A stretch of 64,000 bases of DNA from Winogradskyella litoriviva (GCF_013249065.1 NZ_JABRWQ010000007.1:62001-126000), one strand, 5' to 3'. Shown: positions 34,237-41,903, counted from the first letter of the stretch. The notes: generated by a model not told the origin, from the sequence alone. Program-made: numbers and translations.

Positions 34237-34851
34237 CTAATAGTTTACCTTAATAATCTCCCATAAGTCTTTTTTGTTTTTAACAACGTAAAGATCTTCT
34301 GAAATTTGTTTTGAAGTGATTGGTGGTACTGCTCTTAAAAAATCTTTATCTAAAACAACATTTACACCATCTTGAGTAAGGTAATACAGAATCTTTCCGT
34401 TAGTGTCAATAATAACTTCGTAATATCTATAATTAACAATATCTTTATCTAATGCTGTGTTTTTGCCGATGACTTTTTTAATGACTTCTAATGCAATTGC
34501 GGTACCATTCTTAAAATCACTACTATTTAAAAACTTTGGCTCAATAACTGTTTTACCAGATTTATCAATAAACCCAAAATATGATATTCCGGCTTTTTCC
34601 TCTACAATAGGACATCTATCATTATTAAACATAGGATATTCACCTTCTTCTGTACTTGTAGTAACTAAATCGGTTCTAAAATCTATAACAAGCTGTCCAT
34701 CTCTATTAATAAATGCCCATTTTCCATCTTTTTTTATCGCTGCCATATCATTATGAAATGGAGAGACAAACTCTATATTTTCGATAGTTTGAGCAAATCC
34801 AAATATCGAAAAGGTAATTAGTGCTAAAAATAAAACTGCTGACTTTTTCAT
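34237..34851 (-). CDS. Secreted WG-repeat protein
   Basis: The 204-residue protein has a signal peptide (ending FGFAQ, about residue 21) and WG-type repeats: 'AIKKDGKWAFINRDGQLVID', 'YFGFIDKSGKTVIEPKF' and a degenerate third. WG repeats form beta-propeller-like or solenoid surfaces and are of unknown function. It is the first gene of the operon that encodes the M50 protease, adaptor and ABC transporter. The FNR-like box at 34910-34923 lies 59 bp upstream of its ATG. Confidence 0.75.
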   Translation of the reverse strand: MKKSAVLFLALITFSIFGFAQTIENIEFVSPFHNDMAAIKKDGKWAFINRDGQLVIDFRTDLVTTSTEEGEYPMFNNDRCPIVEEKAGISYFGFIDKSGKTVIEPKFLNSSDFKNGTAIALEVIKKVIGKNTALDKDIVNYRYYEVIIDTNGKILYYLTQDGVNVVLDKDFLRAVPPITSKQISEDLYVVKNKKDLWEIIKVNY

Positions 34852-34909
34852 AATTTCTTAATTTAAAAAGTTAATACTTCAAAATTAGCGTTAGACCAAT
34901 GAAATCTAA

Positions 34910-34923
34910 ATGATATTGATCAG
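34910..34923 (-). promoter_or_regulatory. FNR-like box upstream of the WG/M50/ABC operon
   Basis: ATGATATTGATCAG. The minus-strand -7 element TAATTTTG (34880-34887, consensus) is centred exactly 33 bp away. Confidence 0.8.
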
Positions 34924-34956
34924 ACTTAACCATAATGATAACTTAGATTAATAGAT

Positions 34957-35373
34957 TTATGTATTTAGTTTCTTTAATTCAATATTAAGTTTAGCTAGCA
35001 AAATAAGTTCGGATTTGTTCTGACCAGAGAAACTAGATGATATTTTACCAACCGTTTTTATAATCAGCTTTTTAATATCTTCCGTAAAAATAAAATTGTT
35101 CTGTTTTTTAAAATTAATGAAGCTATTGTAGCACGTTTGGGCATCGTACTCCATATCCTTACACAGCCAATTAAAAGTATCTATTATGGCATTTTTTGCG
35201 TCATTTTGAGAGCAAGACACAATTAAATCTTGTTGCAACCAATATTTTTCTACCAATCTTTTTACTGTAGAAATCTCTTCGTCGTTAACAGATTTATCAA
35301 CAGCAGCAAAAGCATAAAAAAGCTTACCTAAGTTTTGGCAAAATTGAAGCGCTATATGTTTACTAACTTTCAT
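34957..35373 (-). CDS. TerB-like helical protein
   Basis: The 138-residue all-helical soluble protein contains the pattern 'YAFAAVDKSVNDEEISTVKRLVEKYW', close to the acidic metal-binding helix pair of TerB/DjlA-like domains (an Asp-x-x-Val-x-x-x-Glu). No other domain is seen. TerB-like proteins are linked to stress and phage defence but their role is not understood. Single gene with its own FNR-like box at 35424-35437. Confidence 0.55.
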   Translation of the reverse strand: MKVSKHIALQFCQNLGKLFYAFAAVDKSVNDEEISTVKRLVEKYWLQQDLIVSCSQNDAKNAIIDTFNWLCKDMEYDAQTCYNSFINFKKQNNFIFTEDIKKLIIKTVGKISSSFSGQNKSELILLAKLNIELKKLNT

Positions 35374-35423
35374 AATACCATGTGGTTTAAGTTTAAAAAT
35401 ACAATACAGCTTCTATTTTTGCT

Positions 35424-35437
35424 ATGATATAGATCAG
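35424..35437 (-). promoter_or_regulatory. FNR-like box upstream of the TerB-like gene
   Basis: ATGATATAGATCAG. The minus-strand TATTTTTA (35394-35401) is centred exactly 33 bp away. In the plus direction no -7 element sits at the same distance, so the divergent kinase gene is not an evident target. Confidence 0.75.
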
Positions 35438-35532
35438 TTCTAAATATTTACAAAAAACTTAACTAATTAGAATTAGGCAATTCTTATAAAAATAGTTAAC
35501 TTTAATTTTACCTTTTATTAAAACTCCCATCC

Positions 35533-37413
35533 ATGCTTCAACAAGATCAAGAAGTATTCAACATTTTATTAGAAGCCGTTTCTGAAGGCGTTATTATTGT
35601 TGACAACAACCAACTTATAGTGGATATTAATACTACTGCTGAATCTATATTTGGGTACGAGAAAAATGAATTAATAAATAAAAAACTAAACCTACTTATA
35701 CCTTCAAAATATCATCATAAACACAAACAACACTTTATAGATTTTATTAAAGAGGATAAAAAAAGAAGTATGGTTGATGCCATAGATATTTATGGTTTAA
35801 AAAAATCTGGTGATGTTATTAATATTGAAATAGAACTCAATCCATTTAAAATTTACGATAAGAATTATGTGATGGCACTTATTAAGGACGTTTCTGCAAT
35901 AAAAGAGACCGAAAAGAACTTAATGCTAAAAAGTAGTGCTCTGCAATCTGCAATTAATGGTATTGTAATTACAGATGCCCAAAAACCAGACAATCCTATA
36001 ATTTATTTTAATGCTGCTTTTCAAAATCTCACAGGATATTCTAGCGAAGAAATCCTTAACCATAATTGTAGATTTTTACAAGGCAAAGACAGAAATCAAG
36101 AACCGTTAAAAGAATTAAGGCAAGCCGTTAAAAAAGGGAAAAGTTGCCAAGTGACGTTACGCAACTATAAAAAAGATGGTACATTATTTTGGAATGACCT
36201 CTACATTATGCCAATTATAGATAATAAAGGTGTTGTGACTAATTTTATTGGTATTCAGAATGATGTAACGCTTAGGAAAAAAACAGAAGCTGAACGTAAC
36301 CATTTAGCAACAATTTTTGATGAATCTTTAAATGAAATTTATGTATTTGATGCCAAAACTTTAAAATTTATAAATGCTAATTATGGAGCTCAAAAGAATT
36401 TAGGTTATACAATTGAAGAGTTAAAAACTATGACTCCATTAGATCTAAAAACCGAAATACATCAAATAGAATTTAAAAAACATGTAGAAAAACTTCTTAA
36501 AAAAAACGTAGAAAAATTAGAATTTGAAAATGTTCACCAACGCAAAGATGGCACAACATATCCTGTAGAAGTACACATGCAACTCTCTAGTTTAGGAGAA
36601 AGAGATGTTATTGTTGTTATTATTTTAGATATTACAGAACGTAAAAACTATACCGAAAGACTTGAAAAGAAAGTAGAAGAACGTACAGAACAACTTAAAA
36701 TTGCACTTTCTAAAGAAAAAGAACTTAATGAACTGAAAACAAAATTTTTATCTCTGGTTTCACACGAGTTTAAAACGCCTTTAAGCGGTATATTAACCTC
36801 TTCTGTTTTATTAAGTAAATATCAACTCACCAAAGATCAAGAAAAGCGCAATAAACATATAAAAACAATATCTGACAAGGTACATTATCTAAACAATATT
36901 CTTAACGACTTTTTATCGCTAGAAAAACTAGAAACTGGTAAAATGAATTATAACTATAATCATTTTAAAATCAGTAAAGTTATAGACGAAGTAGTTTATA
37001 ACGCTAACATGCTATTAAAAAAGAACCAGAATATTAAATATCCAGATCATATAGATGACCTATCCCTTTACCAAGATGAAAAAGTTATAGAACTCATATT
37101 AACTAACTTAGTTAATAATGCTATTAAATATTCCCCAGAAGATACAGATATTACTATTACCATTGAACAAAATAACACTATTACAACTATACAAGTTATA
37201 GATAGTGGAATTGGGATTCCTTTAAATGACCAGAAACATATTTTTGAGCGTTACTTTAGAGCCGAAAATGTAATTAATACCCAAGGTACAGGTATTGGTT
37301 TAAATATTGCTAAAAACCATTTAGAAAACATAGGTGGCACTATTAGTTTTATTAGTGAAGAACAGAAAGGAACGACGTTTACTATAAAAATTCCTAATAC
37401 AGCAAATCCATGA
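35533..37413 (+). CDS. PAS-LOV-PAS sensor histidine kinase
   Basis: The 626-residue soluble kinase has no membrane segment. PAS-1 covers about 5-125. PAS-2 (about 131-250) is a LOV domain: the photoactive C179 lies in 'NCRFLQGKD', with the flavin-contacting N211 ('LRNYKKDG'), N221 ('TLFWNDL') and the signal Gln Q242 ('FIGIQNDVT') all present. PAS-3 covers about 255-372. A HisKA domain has the phosphorylated H411 in 'SLVSHEFKTPL', and HATPase boxes N, G1 and G2 follow ('NLVNNAIKYSP', 'VIDSGIGIP', 'GTGIGLNIAKNH'). It should phosphorylate the REC-CRP regulator encoded 4 bp downstream (overlapping). The combination suggests blue-light plus redox or ligand input. No transmembrane or haem motif is evident. 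Confidence 0.92.
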   Translation: MLQQDQEVFNILLEAVSEGVIIVDNNQLIVDINTTAESIFGYEKNELINKKLNLLIPSKYHHKHKQHFIDFIKEDKKRSMVDAIDIYGLKKSGDVINIEIELNPFKIYDKNYVMALIKDVSAIKETEKNLMLKSSALQSAINGIVITDAQKPDNPIIYFNAAFQNLTGYSSEEILNHNCRFLQGKDRNQEPLKELRQAVKKGKSCQVTLRNYKKDGTLFWNDLYIMPIIDNKGVVTNFIGIQNDVTLRKKTEAERNHLATIFDESLNEIYVFDAKTLKFINANYGAQKNLGYTIEELKTMTPLDLKTEIHQIEFKKHVEKLLKKNVEKLEFENVHQRKDGTTYPVEVHMQLSSLGERDVIVVIILDITERKNYTERLEKKVEERTEQLKIALSKEKELNELKTKFLSLVSHEFKTPLSGILTSSVLLSKYQLTKDQEKRNKHIKTISDKVHYLNNILNDFLSLEKLETGKMNYNYNHFKISKVIDEVVYNANMLLKKNQNIKYPDHIDDLSLYQDEKVIELILTNLVNNAIKYSPEDTDITITIEQNNTITTIQVIDSGIGIPLNDQKHIFERYFRAENVINTQGTGIGLNIAKNHLENIGGTISFISEEQKGTTFTIKIPNTANP

Positions 37414-38477
37414 AGACAATTTTAATTATTGAAGACGATAGTGTATTAAGAGACAATACTGCAGAATTATTAGAACTTTCTAACTACAAAGTTATTACTG
37501 CATCTAATGGTAAAATTGGTGTTGATATGGCAAAAAAACACAATCCAGATATTATTGTTTGTGATATAATGATGCCAGAATTAGATGGTTATGACACACT
37601 TAAAATCTTATCTAAAAATAAATCAACCAAGTATATTCCTTTTATCTTTTTATCTGCAAAAACAGAACATAGAGATGTAAGAAAAGGAATGAATTTAGGA
37701 GCCGATGATTACATCACAAAACCCTTTAGCGAAGACGAATTAATTAGCGCTATAGAAAGTAGACTTGCAAAAGCAGCCATCCTTAAAGATGCTTGGGTAA
37801 GTAAAAAAAACATTAAACAAATTAAAGAAGAAGATCCTAATGAAATAAAAACAATTAACGAATTAAAGATTTTTTTTGATGATAATGGCACTAATTTTAA
37901 ATATGAAAAAGACTGTGTTATCTACCGAGAAGGTGATCACTCTAATTTTATATATCTAATAAATAAAGGTACTGTAAAGTGCTACCAAATTGACGAGCAA
38001 GGAAAAGAACTTGTTACTGCATTATATAAAGAGGATGATTTATTTGGTTATTCTTCTTTTACAAACAATAAACCACATAAAGAAACCGCTACAGCAATTG
38101 AAGATGTAGAACTCGTTGGTGTTTCTACAATACAGTTTAATGAAATACTAAATGATAACCATCATTTGTCTATAGAGCTTATGCAATTATTGTCTGATGA
38201 TTTACTACAAATTAAAAATCAGCTGTTAGAAATGGCCTATGGATCTGTAAATAAAAAGACAGCTGGCACCATTTTAAAATTTGCAGAAAAAATTAATAGA
38301 AAACCAGAAGATCCTATTAAAATTTCTAGAAGTGATTTGGCAAGTGTTGCTGGCATTGCCACAGAAACTTTAATAAGAGCATTAACCAGTTTTAAAAAGC
38401 AAGGAATTATAACGGCTGACGGCAGAAATATTAAAGTGATAGACTTAGAAAAACTAAAAGAAATTTGTAGGTCGTAA
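37410..38477 (+). CDS. Response regulator with REC and CRP/FNR DNA-binding domains
   Basis: The protein has 355 residues. The receiver domain (1-120) has the acidic pocket D9/D10, the phosphorylated D52 ('IIVCDIMMP') and K in 'ITKPF'. A linker is followed by a cyclic-nucleotide-binding fold (about 160-275: 'IYREGDHSNFIYLINKGTVKCYQ') and a CRP-type helix-turn-helix ('SDLASVAGIATETLIRALTSFKKQGII'). In the recognition helix the E-x3-R spacing (TETLIR) matches the E209/R213 contacts of FNR to TGA. It lacks FNR's N-terminal iron-sulfur cysteines, so it cannot itself sense oxygen that way. It is the best candidate to bind the window's TGAT-N4-ATCA boxes. The gene overlaps the kinase gene by 4 bp. 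Confidence 0.9.
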   Translation: MKTILIIEDDSVLRDNTAELLELSNYKVITASNGKIGVDMAKKHNPDIIVCDIMMPELDGYDTLKILSKNKSTKYIPFIFLSAKTEHRDVRKGMNLGADDYITKPFSEDELISAIESRLAKAAILKDAWVSKKNIKQIKEEDPNEIKTINELKIFFDDNGTNFKYEKDCVIYREGDHSNFIYLINKGTVKCYQIDEQGKELVTALYKEDDLFGYSSFTNNKPHKETATAIEDVELVGVSTIQFNEILNDNHHLSIELMQLLSDDLLQIKNQLLEMAYGSVNKKTAGTILKFAEKINRKPEDPIKISRSDLASVAGIATETLIRALTSFKKQGIITADGRNIKVIDLEKLKEICRS

Positions 38478-38492
38478 AAGGATCAATTCTAA

Positions 38493-38506
38493 ATGATATA
38501 TATCAT
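38493..38506 (+). promoter_or_regulatory. FNR-like box upstream of the first usp gene
   Basis: ATGATATATATCAT (perfect, palindromic centre). The consensus -7 element TAAATTTG (38529-38536) is centred exactly 33 bp downstream and the ATG is at 38557. It lies only 15 bp after the response regulator's stop. Confidence 0.85.
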
Positions 38507-38556
38507 TTTAATTACAACATCTTAACTCTAAATTTGTTAGATTAAGATTTTGTTCA

Positions 38557-39417
38557 ATGAAAAATATACTATTACCTACGGATTTTTCAGAAAATTCATG
38601 GAATGCTATTAAGTATGCTATTCATTTTTTTGAAAACACAGAATGTCACTTTTATTTACTGCATGTTAATAGATTTGAGAATATCGCAGTAAACGATTCT
38701 GCTTTAATGTTAGATGCAGAAGTTATAGATAAACTATACATAAAGCCTTCTAAACAAAAATTACGAGATCTACTAAGACAAATTTCTAAATTAAATATAG
38801 AACACAAAAATCATAAATTTTACACACTTACAGATTTTGGATTTTTTATAGAATCTATTCGTAAACAGGTAGATGAAAAAGAAATTGATTGTATTGTGAT
38901 GGGAACAAAAGGAGCCTCTGGATTAGAAAAAATTATTCTAGGCTCTAACACAGCAGATGTAATTACTAAAGTAAAATGTAATATGATAGCTGTACCAGAA
39001 AATGCAGAATTTGTAAAGCCTAAAGAAATAGCATTCCCTACCGATTTTTCGTTATCTCATGGCTTACAAGTATTACAACCTATTTCAGAAATTTTAGAAA
39101 ATTTTAATTCTACTCTAAGAATTCTTCATATTAAGAAAACTAAAGTTGAATTAAACAATGATCAAAAAGCCAGTAAAGAATTATTAGAGGACTATTTTAA
39201 CCATAACCCATATACGTTTCATTTTTTATCTAACAAAAAAGTAGAAGATGCCATTCAATGTTTTGTAGAAAGCAGAGATATAGATATGATATGTATGGTA
39301 GCTAAGAATCTAAATTATTTTCAACAAATATTATTTCATTCAAAAGTTGAAGAAATAAGTTATCATACAGATATACCTGTTATGGTATTACACGAAAAAA
39401 ATAAATATTATGGATAA
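38557..39417 (+). CDS. Universal stress protein, tandem-domain (copy 1)
   Basis: The 286-residue protein contains two UspA domains (about 1-145 and 150-286). The first has 'ILLPTDFSENSWNAIKYA' and the ATP motif G-x2-G-x9-GS ('GTKGASGLEKIILGSN'). The second keeps the start ('EIAFPTDFS') but has no ATP motif. Tandem Usp proteins serve as ATP-dependent stress adaptors, often in low-oxygen survival. It is followed with an 8-bp overlap by a small membrane protein gene. It is one of seven related genes in this window. Confidence 0.92.
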   Translation: MKNILLPTDFSENSWNAIKYAIHFFENTECHFYLLHVNRFENIAVNDSALMLDAEVIDKLYIKPSKQKLRDLLRQISKLNIEHKNHKFYTLTDFGFFIESIRKQVDEKEIDCIVMGTKGASGLEKIILGSNTADVITKVKCNMIAVPENAEFVKPKEIAFPTDFSLSHGLQVLQPISEILENFNSTLRILHIKKTKVELNNDQKASKELLEDYFNHNPYTFHFLSNKKVEDAIQCFVESRDIDMICMVAKNLNYFQQILFHSKVEEISYHTDIPVMVLHEKNKYYG

Positions 39418-39796
39418 TTCAATGTTATTTGCAAAATTTTGGGGATGGTATCTAATTATATTTTTTTTAATTTTAAGTCTCAACCCAAAACGAATAAAAC
39501 AAATATTCTCAGATCTAAACGACGAAAAATTTTTAATCCTATCTGCGTTTATTGCCATTATTATTGGCTTAATCAATATTATATTTCATAATATCTGGGA
39601 ACTTAATTATAAACTAATTATAACCTTAATCGGATGGTTGTCTTTGTTTATTGGTTTGGCATTATTTGTACTACCCAAACAAACCGTATCTTTTTTAGAA
39701 TTGGTAAATATTAAGCTTGTACAAGTCATTTACATGCTTTTATTTTTTGTAGGCCTTTATTTACTTAACACAACGTATGGCATTGTGCTTATTTAA
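39410..39796 (+). CDS. Small membrane protein co-transcribed with usp copy 1
   Basis: The 128-residue protein has four hydrophobic helices (about 8-22, 42-60, 68-88, 103-125) and short basic loops ('LNPKRIKQIFSD'). No family recognised. The start codon lies inside the last codons of the Usp gene, so translation is coupled. It could anchor the Usp protein or sense membrane state, but that is inference from the operon alone. Confidence 0.55.
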   Translation: MDNSMLFAKFWGWYLIIFFLILSLNPKRIKQIFSDLNDEKFLILSAFIAIIIGLINIIFHNIWELNYKLIITLIGWLSLFIGLALFVLPKQTVSFLELVNIKLVQVIYMLLFFVGLYLLNTTYGIVLI

Positions 39797-39813
39797 CCAA
39801 AAATAAGTACCAA

Positions 39814-39827
39814 CTGATATATATCAG
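39814..39827 (+). promoter_or_regulatory. FNR-like box of a predicted small RNA
   Basis: CTGATATATATCAG. The -7 element TATTTTTA (39850-39857) is centred exactly 33 bp downstream. No credible reading frame follows: the next 90 bases lead to an intrinsic terminator at 39908-39946. Confidence 0.7.
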
Positions 39828-39861
39828 TGACAGTATCTAATTATGTCTTTATTTTTATCAC

Positions 39862-39946
39862 ATCTGATTCAAAGAAATTAAAATTTTCTTTAAAAATGCT
39901 ATTAATCAAAAAAGAGAGTCGTAGAATAAAACTCGACTCTCTTTTT
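39862..39946 (+). ncRNA. Predicted ~85-nt FNR-box-driven small RNA
   Basis: An FNR-like box and -7 element place a start site at about 39862, and a strong terminator ends at 39946. This makes an ~85-nt transcript without a usable ORF. The 5' part is A/T-rich and unstructured by eye (a possible seed), and the 3' end is the hairpin. Exact ends are estimates. A GTG-started 64-codon frame that overlaps the box and runs past the terminator is not credible. It is an attractive candidate for a low-oxygen small RNA. Confidence 0.55.
39908..39946 (+). terminator. Intrinsic terminator (small RNA 1), nearly bidirectional
   Basis: The stem GAGAGTCG / CGACTCTC, flanked by A6 and T5 runs, closes a 12-base loop. 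The A-run before and T-run after make it work in both directions. Confidence 0.8.
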
Positions 39947-39982
39947 AGTAAAAATCAATTAATATCATATTATTTTCAAAAA

Positions 39983-39996
39983 CTGATATCCATCAT
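39983..39996 (+). promoter_or_regulatory. FNR-like box at the head of the tandem RNA-repeat array
   Basis: CTGATATCCATCAT. The -7-like element TAATTTAG (40019-40026) is centred exactly 33 bp downstream, placing a start site at about 40030. The array of four ~183-bp hairpin units follows, with no protein gene for 1 kb. Confidence 0.65.
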
Positions 39997-40029
39997 TTAC
40001 AGTACTGTATTTAGATTGTAATTTAGTGA

Positions 40030-40215
40030 AACATAAAAAATGTTCTTTTCTATACTGAAAACTTAAAAATATAAAGTTTTAAATTTTTTAAAAGCTATTG
40101 TTTAATTATAATATATGGTTTTCTAATTACTTTAAGAATGAAGATTTCTTAGAGAAACCAAAAATTAAATAATAAACTAAAATGGATTTAGAACAAGAGG
40201 TTTCAACATCTTGTT
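40030..40215 (+). repeat. Array unit 1 (most diverged), hairpin AACAAGA…TCTTGTT
   Basis: The hairpin at 40192-40215 has a 7-bp stem and the loop GGTTTCAACA. It matches unit 2's terminator hairpin (same GAGGTTTC loop edge) in 19 of 24 positions. It lacks a long T-run, so it terminates weakly at best. A tiny frame of 11 codons (40182-40217, MDLEQEVSTSC) overlaps it and is probably coincidental. Confidence 0.5.
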
Positions 40216-40402
40216 AATTTAAAACTTGCAGATTTTGCATTGTAAGATGTAAAGTCTAACGCAGAAGTATTTAAAATTAAAATTTTGCTTAAATGTATTT
40301 TTAATAAACTTTATTTATATCGTTTTATTAAGAGTTTCATATGGTTGGTTTTAAAATTGAATACTCTGAGGAAACAGGAGGTTTCGACTTCCTGTTTTTT
40401 TT
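40216..40402 (+). repeat. Array unit 2 with terminator
   Basis: The unit begins near CAGATTTT (40229) and contains ATTGAATACT at 40357-40366. It ends with the terminator hairpin AAACAGGA/TCCTGTTT and a T-run. The 5' half is alignable with unit 3. Confidence 0.6.
40372..40402 (+). terminator. Terminator of array unit 2
   Basis: The stem AAACAGGA/TCCTGTTT, extended by weaker pairs around a TTTC loop, is followed by a run of eight T. Confidence 0.8.
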
Positions 40403-40589
40403 AAAAAAATTATACAGATTTTATATTGTTAAATATTAAGTCTGCTGAGAGGCGTTTAAAAATATGATTTAGTTGTAAATACTTTCAGTTTTTCTTAAGA
40501 CCTAAAGAGTTCTTTAAACTGCTATGAAAACTAAATTATAAAATTGAACGCTTTGCGGAAACAGGAAGGTAAAACTTCCTGTTTCTTTT
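40403..40589 (+). repeat. Array unit 3 with terminator
   Basis: The unit begins near CAGATTTT (40415) and shares with unit 2 the order ATTGT, AAGTCT and GTTTAAAA-type segments over about 45 bp. ATTGAACGCT precedes the hairpin. The spacing of the shared start segments (186 bp) equals the hairpin spacing. Confidence 0.6.
40559..40589 (+). terminator. Terminator of array unit 3
   Basis: The 10-bp stem AAACAGGAAG/CTTCCTGTTT has the loop GTAAAA, then CTTTT. Confidence 0.85.
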
Positions 40590-40773
40590 ATAACACTCAT
40601 AATCTCAGAGTAAAATGGGAGAAAATTTGCCAAATAGTATTTAATTCTAAAGTTTATTTAAGGGACATTAATTATTTGAAACAAGCATAGGTTTTAATGA
40701 TTGCATAAACCAGACTATAGCATTGAATACTATTAATTTGAAACAGGAAGTTATTCGCTTCCTGTTTCTTTTT
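40590..40773 (+). repeat. Array unit 4 with terminator
   Basis: The 5' half has diverged more from units 2 and 3. ATTGAATACT precedes the hairpin, whose 10-bp stem is the same as in unit 3 with a different loop (TTATTCG). The identical stem with different loops indicates selection on the stem, not recent copying. Confidence 0.55.
40741..40773 (+). terminator. Terminator of array unit 4
   Basis: The stem AAACAGGAAG/CTTCCTGTTT with a 7-base loop is followed by CTTTTT. Confidence 0.85.
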
Positions 40774-40964
40774 GTATTAAGTTTTAATAAATTTTATTAA
40801 AAATAAGGCACAAAACACCACTACTATTACGTACTACAGCTAAACATAAGTTACAAACAAGTAGCTGTTTTACTTTCTAATTTTTAAATTTTCAATATGT
40901 AAAATTCAATTAGCCATACACAAAGACTAACTAAATAAGAGTTAATTGCGAACAAACTTTTTAC
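40774..40964. other. AT-rich gap between the RNA array and the second usp gene
   Basis: I see no gene, hairpin or repeat here apart from the promoter box at its right edge. Confidence 0.6.
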
Positions 40965-40978
40965 ATGACATATATCAT
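40965..40978 (+). promoter_or_regulatory. FNR-like box upstream of usp copy 2
   Basis: ATGACATATATCAT. The -7 element TAATTTTA (41001-41008) is centred exactly 33 bp downstream, and the ATG is at 41031. Confidence 0.8.
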
Positions 40979-41030
40979 TGTAATACTTGGTTTTAAGATC
41001 TAATTTTAAAACAATATAAATCTTTAAGCC

Positions 41031-41879
41031 ATGGAAAGCATACTTATACCAACCGATTTTTCAGAAAATGCAATGAATGCTGTTAAATATGCTTTAGAAT
41101 TTTTTAAGTATCAAAAAACAGTATTTTATTTTATGCATGCTTACCAAAATGAATTCTATGACCACGAAGAACTAGTCTCACGCGAGAAGTCTGAGGAAGT
41201 ATTAAATAAAATAAAAACCGCATCACAAAAGAATTTAGAAAAACTACTAGAAGACGTTAAAAAAATAGCGCCAAATCCTAGATATACCTATCATACTATT
41301 TCTGCAAATAACACACTTGTAGAAGAGGCAAACGCTATTGCAGATGAAAAGAATATAGATTTAATTGTAATGGGCACAAAAGGTAAATCTAACGAACGTC
41401 ACATAGTATTTGGAAGTCAAACATTCCAGGTTTTAAAATATGTACAATGTCCGGTTTTAGCAATACCAACCAATTATACTAACACACAACCTAAGCATAT
41501 TGTTTTCCCTACCAATTATTTAATTCCATATAAACGCAGAGAATTAAAACTGTTATCAGATTTAGCAAAATCTTACAGAAGTGTCATAGACGTCATATAC
41601 ATTTCAACAAGCAAAAAATTATCTATAAGACAAGAAGACAACAAAGATTTTATAAAAGATACGTTACGCAACAACACAGTGAATTTTAAAATTATAGATA
41701 GCAAAAAATTAGATGAAGCTATTAAGAATTATATCCAAGAAAACAATATTGATATGATTACTATGGTAAACACCCAACATTCATTTTTAGAGGATATGCT
41801 ATTCCCTTCGGCTATCGATAAAGTGAGTCTTGGATTAGAAATACCATTGTTAGCTATGCAAAACACAAAGCGAAATTGA
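41031..41879 (+). CDS. Universal stress protein, tandem-domain (copy 2)
   Basis: The 282-residue tandem UspA protein begins with 'ILIPTDFSENAMNAVKYALEF'-type segments. The first domain carries the ATP motif G-x2-G-x9-GS ('GTKGKSNERHIVFGSQ'); the second lacks it and begins 'HIVFPTNY' where the others have PTD(F/Y/L). It differs from the other copies in its N-terminal helix and long basic loop. It is the first gene of a head-to-tail run; copy 3 starts 25 bp after the stop without its own box. Confidence 0.92.
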   Translation: MESILIPTDFSENAMNAVKYALEFFKYQKTVFYFMHAYQNEFYDHEELVSREKSEEVLNKIKTASQKNLEKLLEDVKKIAPNPRYTYHTISANNTLVEEANAIADEKNIDLIVMGTKGKSNERHIVFGSQTFQVLKYVQCPVLAIPTNYTNTQPKHIVFPTNYLIPYKRRELKLLSDLAKSYRSVIDVIYISTSKKLSIRQEDNKDFIKDTLRNNTVNFKIIDSKKLDEAIKNYIQENNIDMITMVNTQHSFLEDMLFPSAIDKVSLGLEIPLLAMQNTKRN

Positions 41880-41903
41880 CAAAAATATAAAACACACAAA
41901 GTC

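Larger units (their letters stand above)
40030..40773 (+). ncRNA. Array of four tandem, diverged small-RNA-like units
   Basis: This protein-free ~1-kb stretch (39997-40964) holds four tandem units with spacing 181, 187 and 182 bp, measured between their terminal hairpins. Three of them end in a good intrinsic terminator with the stem AAACAGGA(AG)/(CT)TCCTGTTT; the first has the related stem AACAAGA/TCTTGTT. Units 2 to 4 share ATTGAA(T/C)(A/G)CT shortly before the hairpin, and units 2 and 3 share a start segment of CAGATTTT then ATTGT-A-AT-T-AAGTCT. The array has one FNR-like promoter, at its head. It could be one long processed RNA or separate small RNAs read through leaky terminators. No ORF longer than about 60 codons is convincing. 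Confidence 0.55.

Noticed and set aside
37410-38477. True FNR (oxygen-sensing iron-sulfur) protein
   Set aside because: The protein has a receiver domain in place of FNR's N-terminal cysteine cluster; only the HTH resembles FNR.
39827-40021. A 64-codon GTG-started frame after usp copy 1's membrane gene
   Set aside because: It starts inside the FNR-like box, runs through the strong terminator at 39908-39946 and through the next box, and has no protein-like composition.
40182-40217. An 11-codon micro-ORF (MDLEQEVSTSC) in array unit 1
   Set aside because: It overlaps the hairpin and is not kept in the other units, so it is probably coincidental.
40030-40773. CRISPR array
   Set aside because: The repeat period is about 183 bp, units are diverged and each ends in a terminator hairpin; no cas genes are present.
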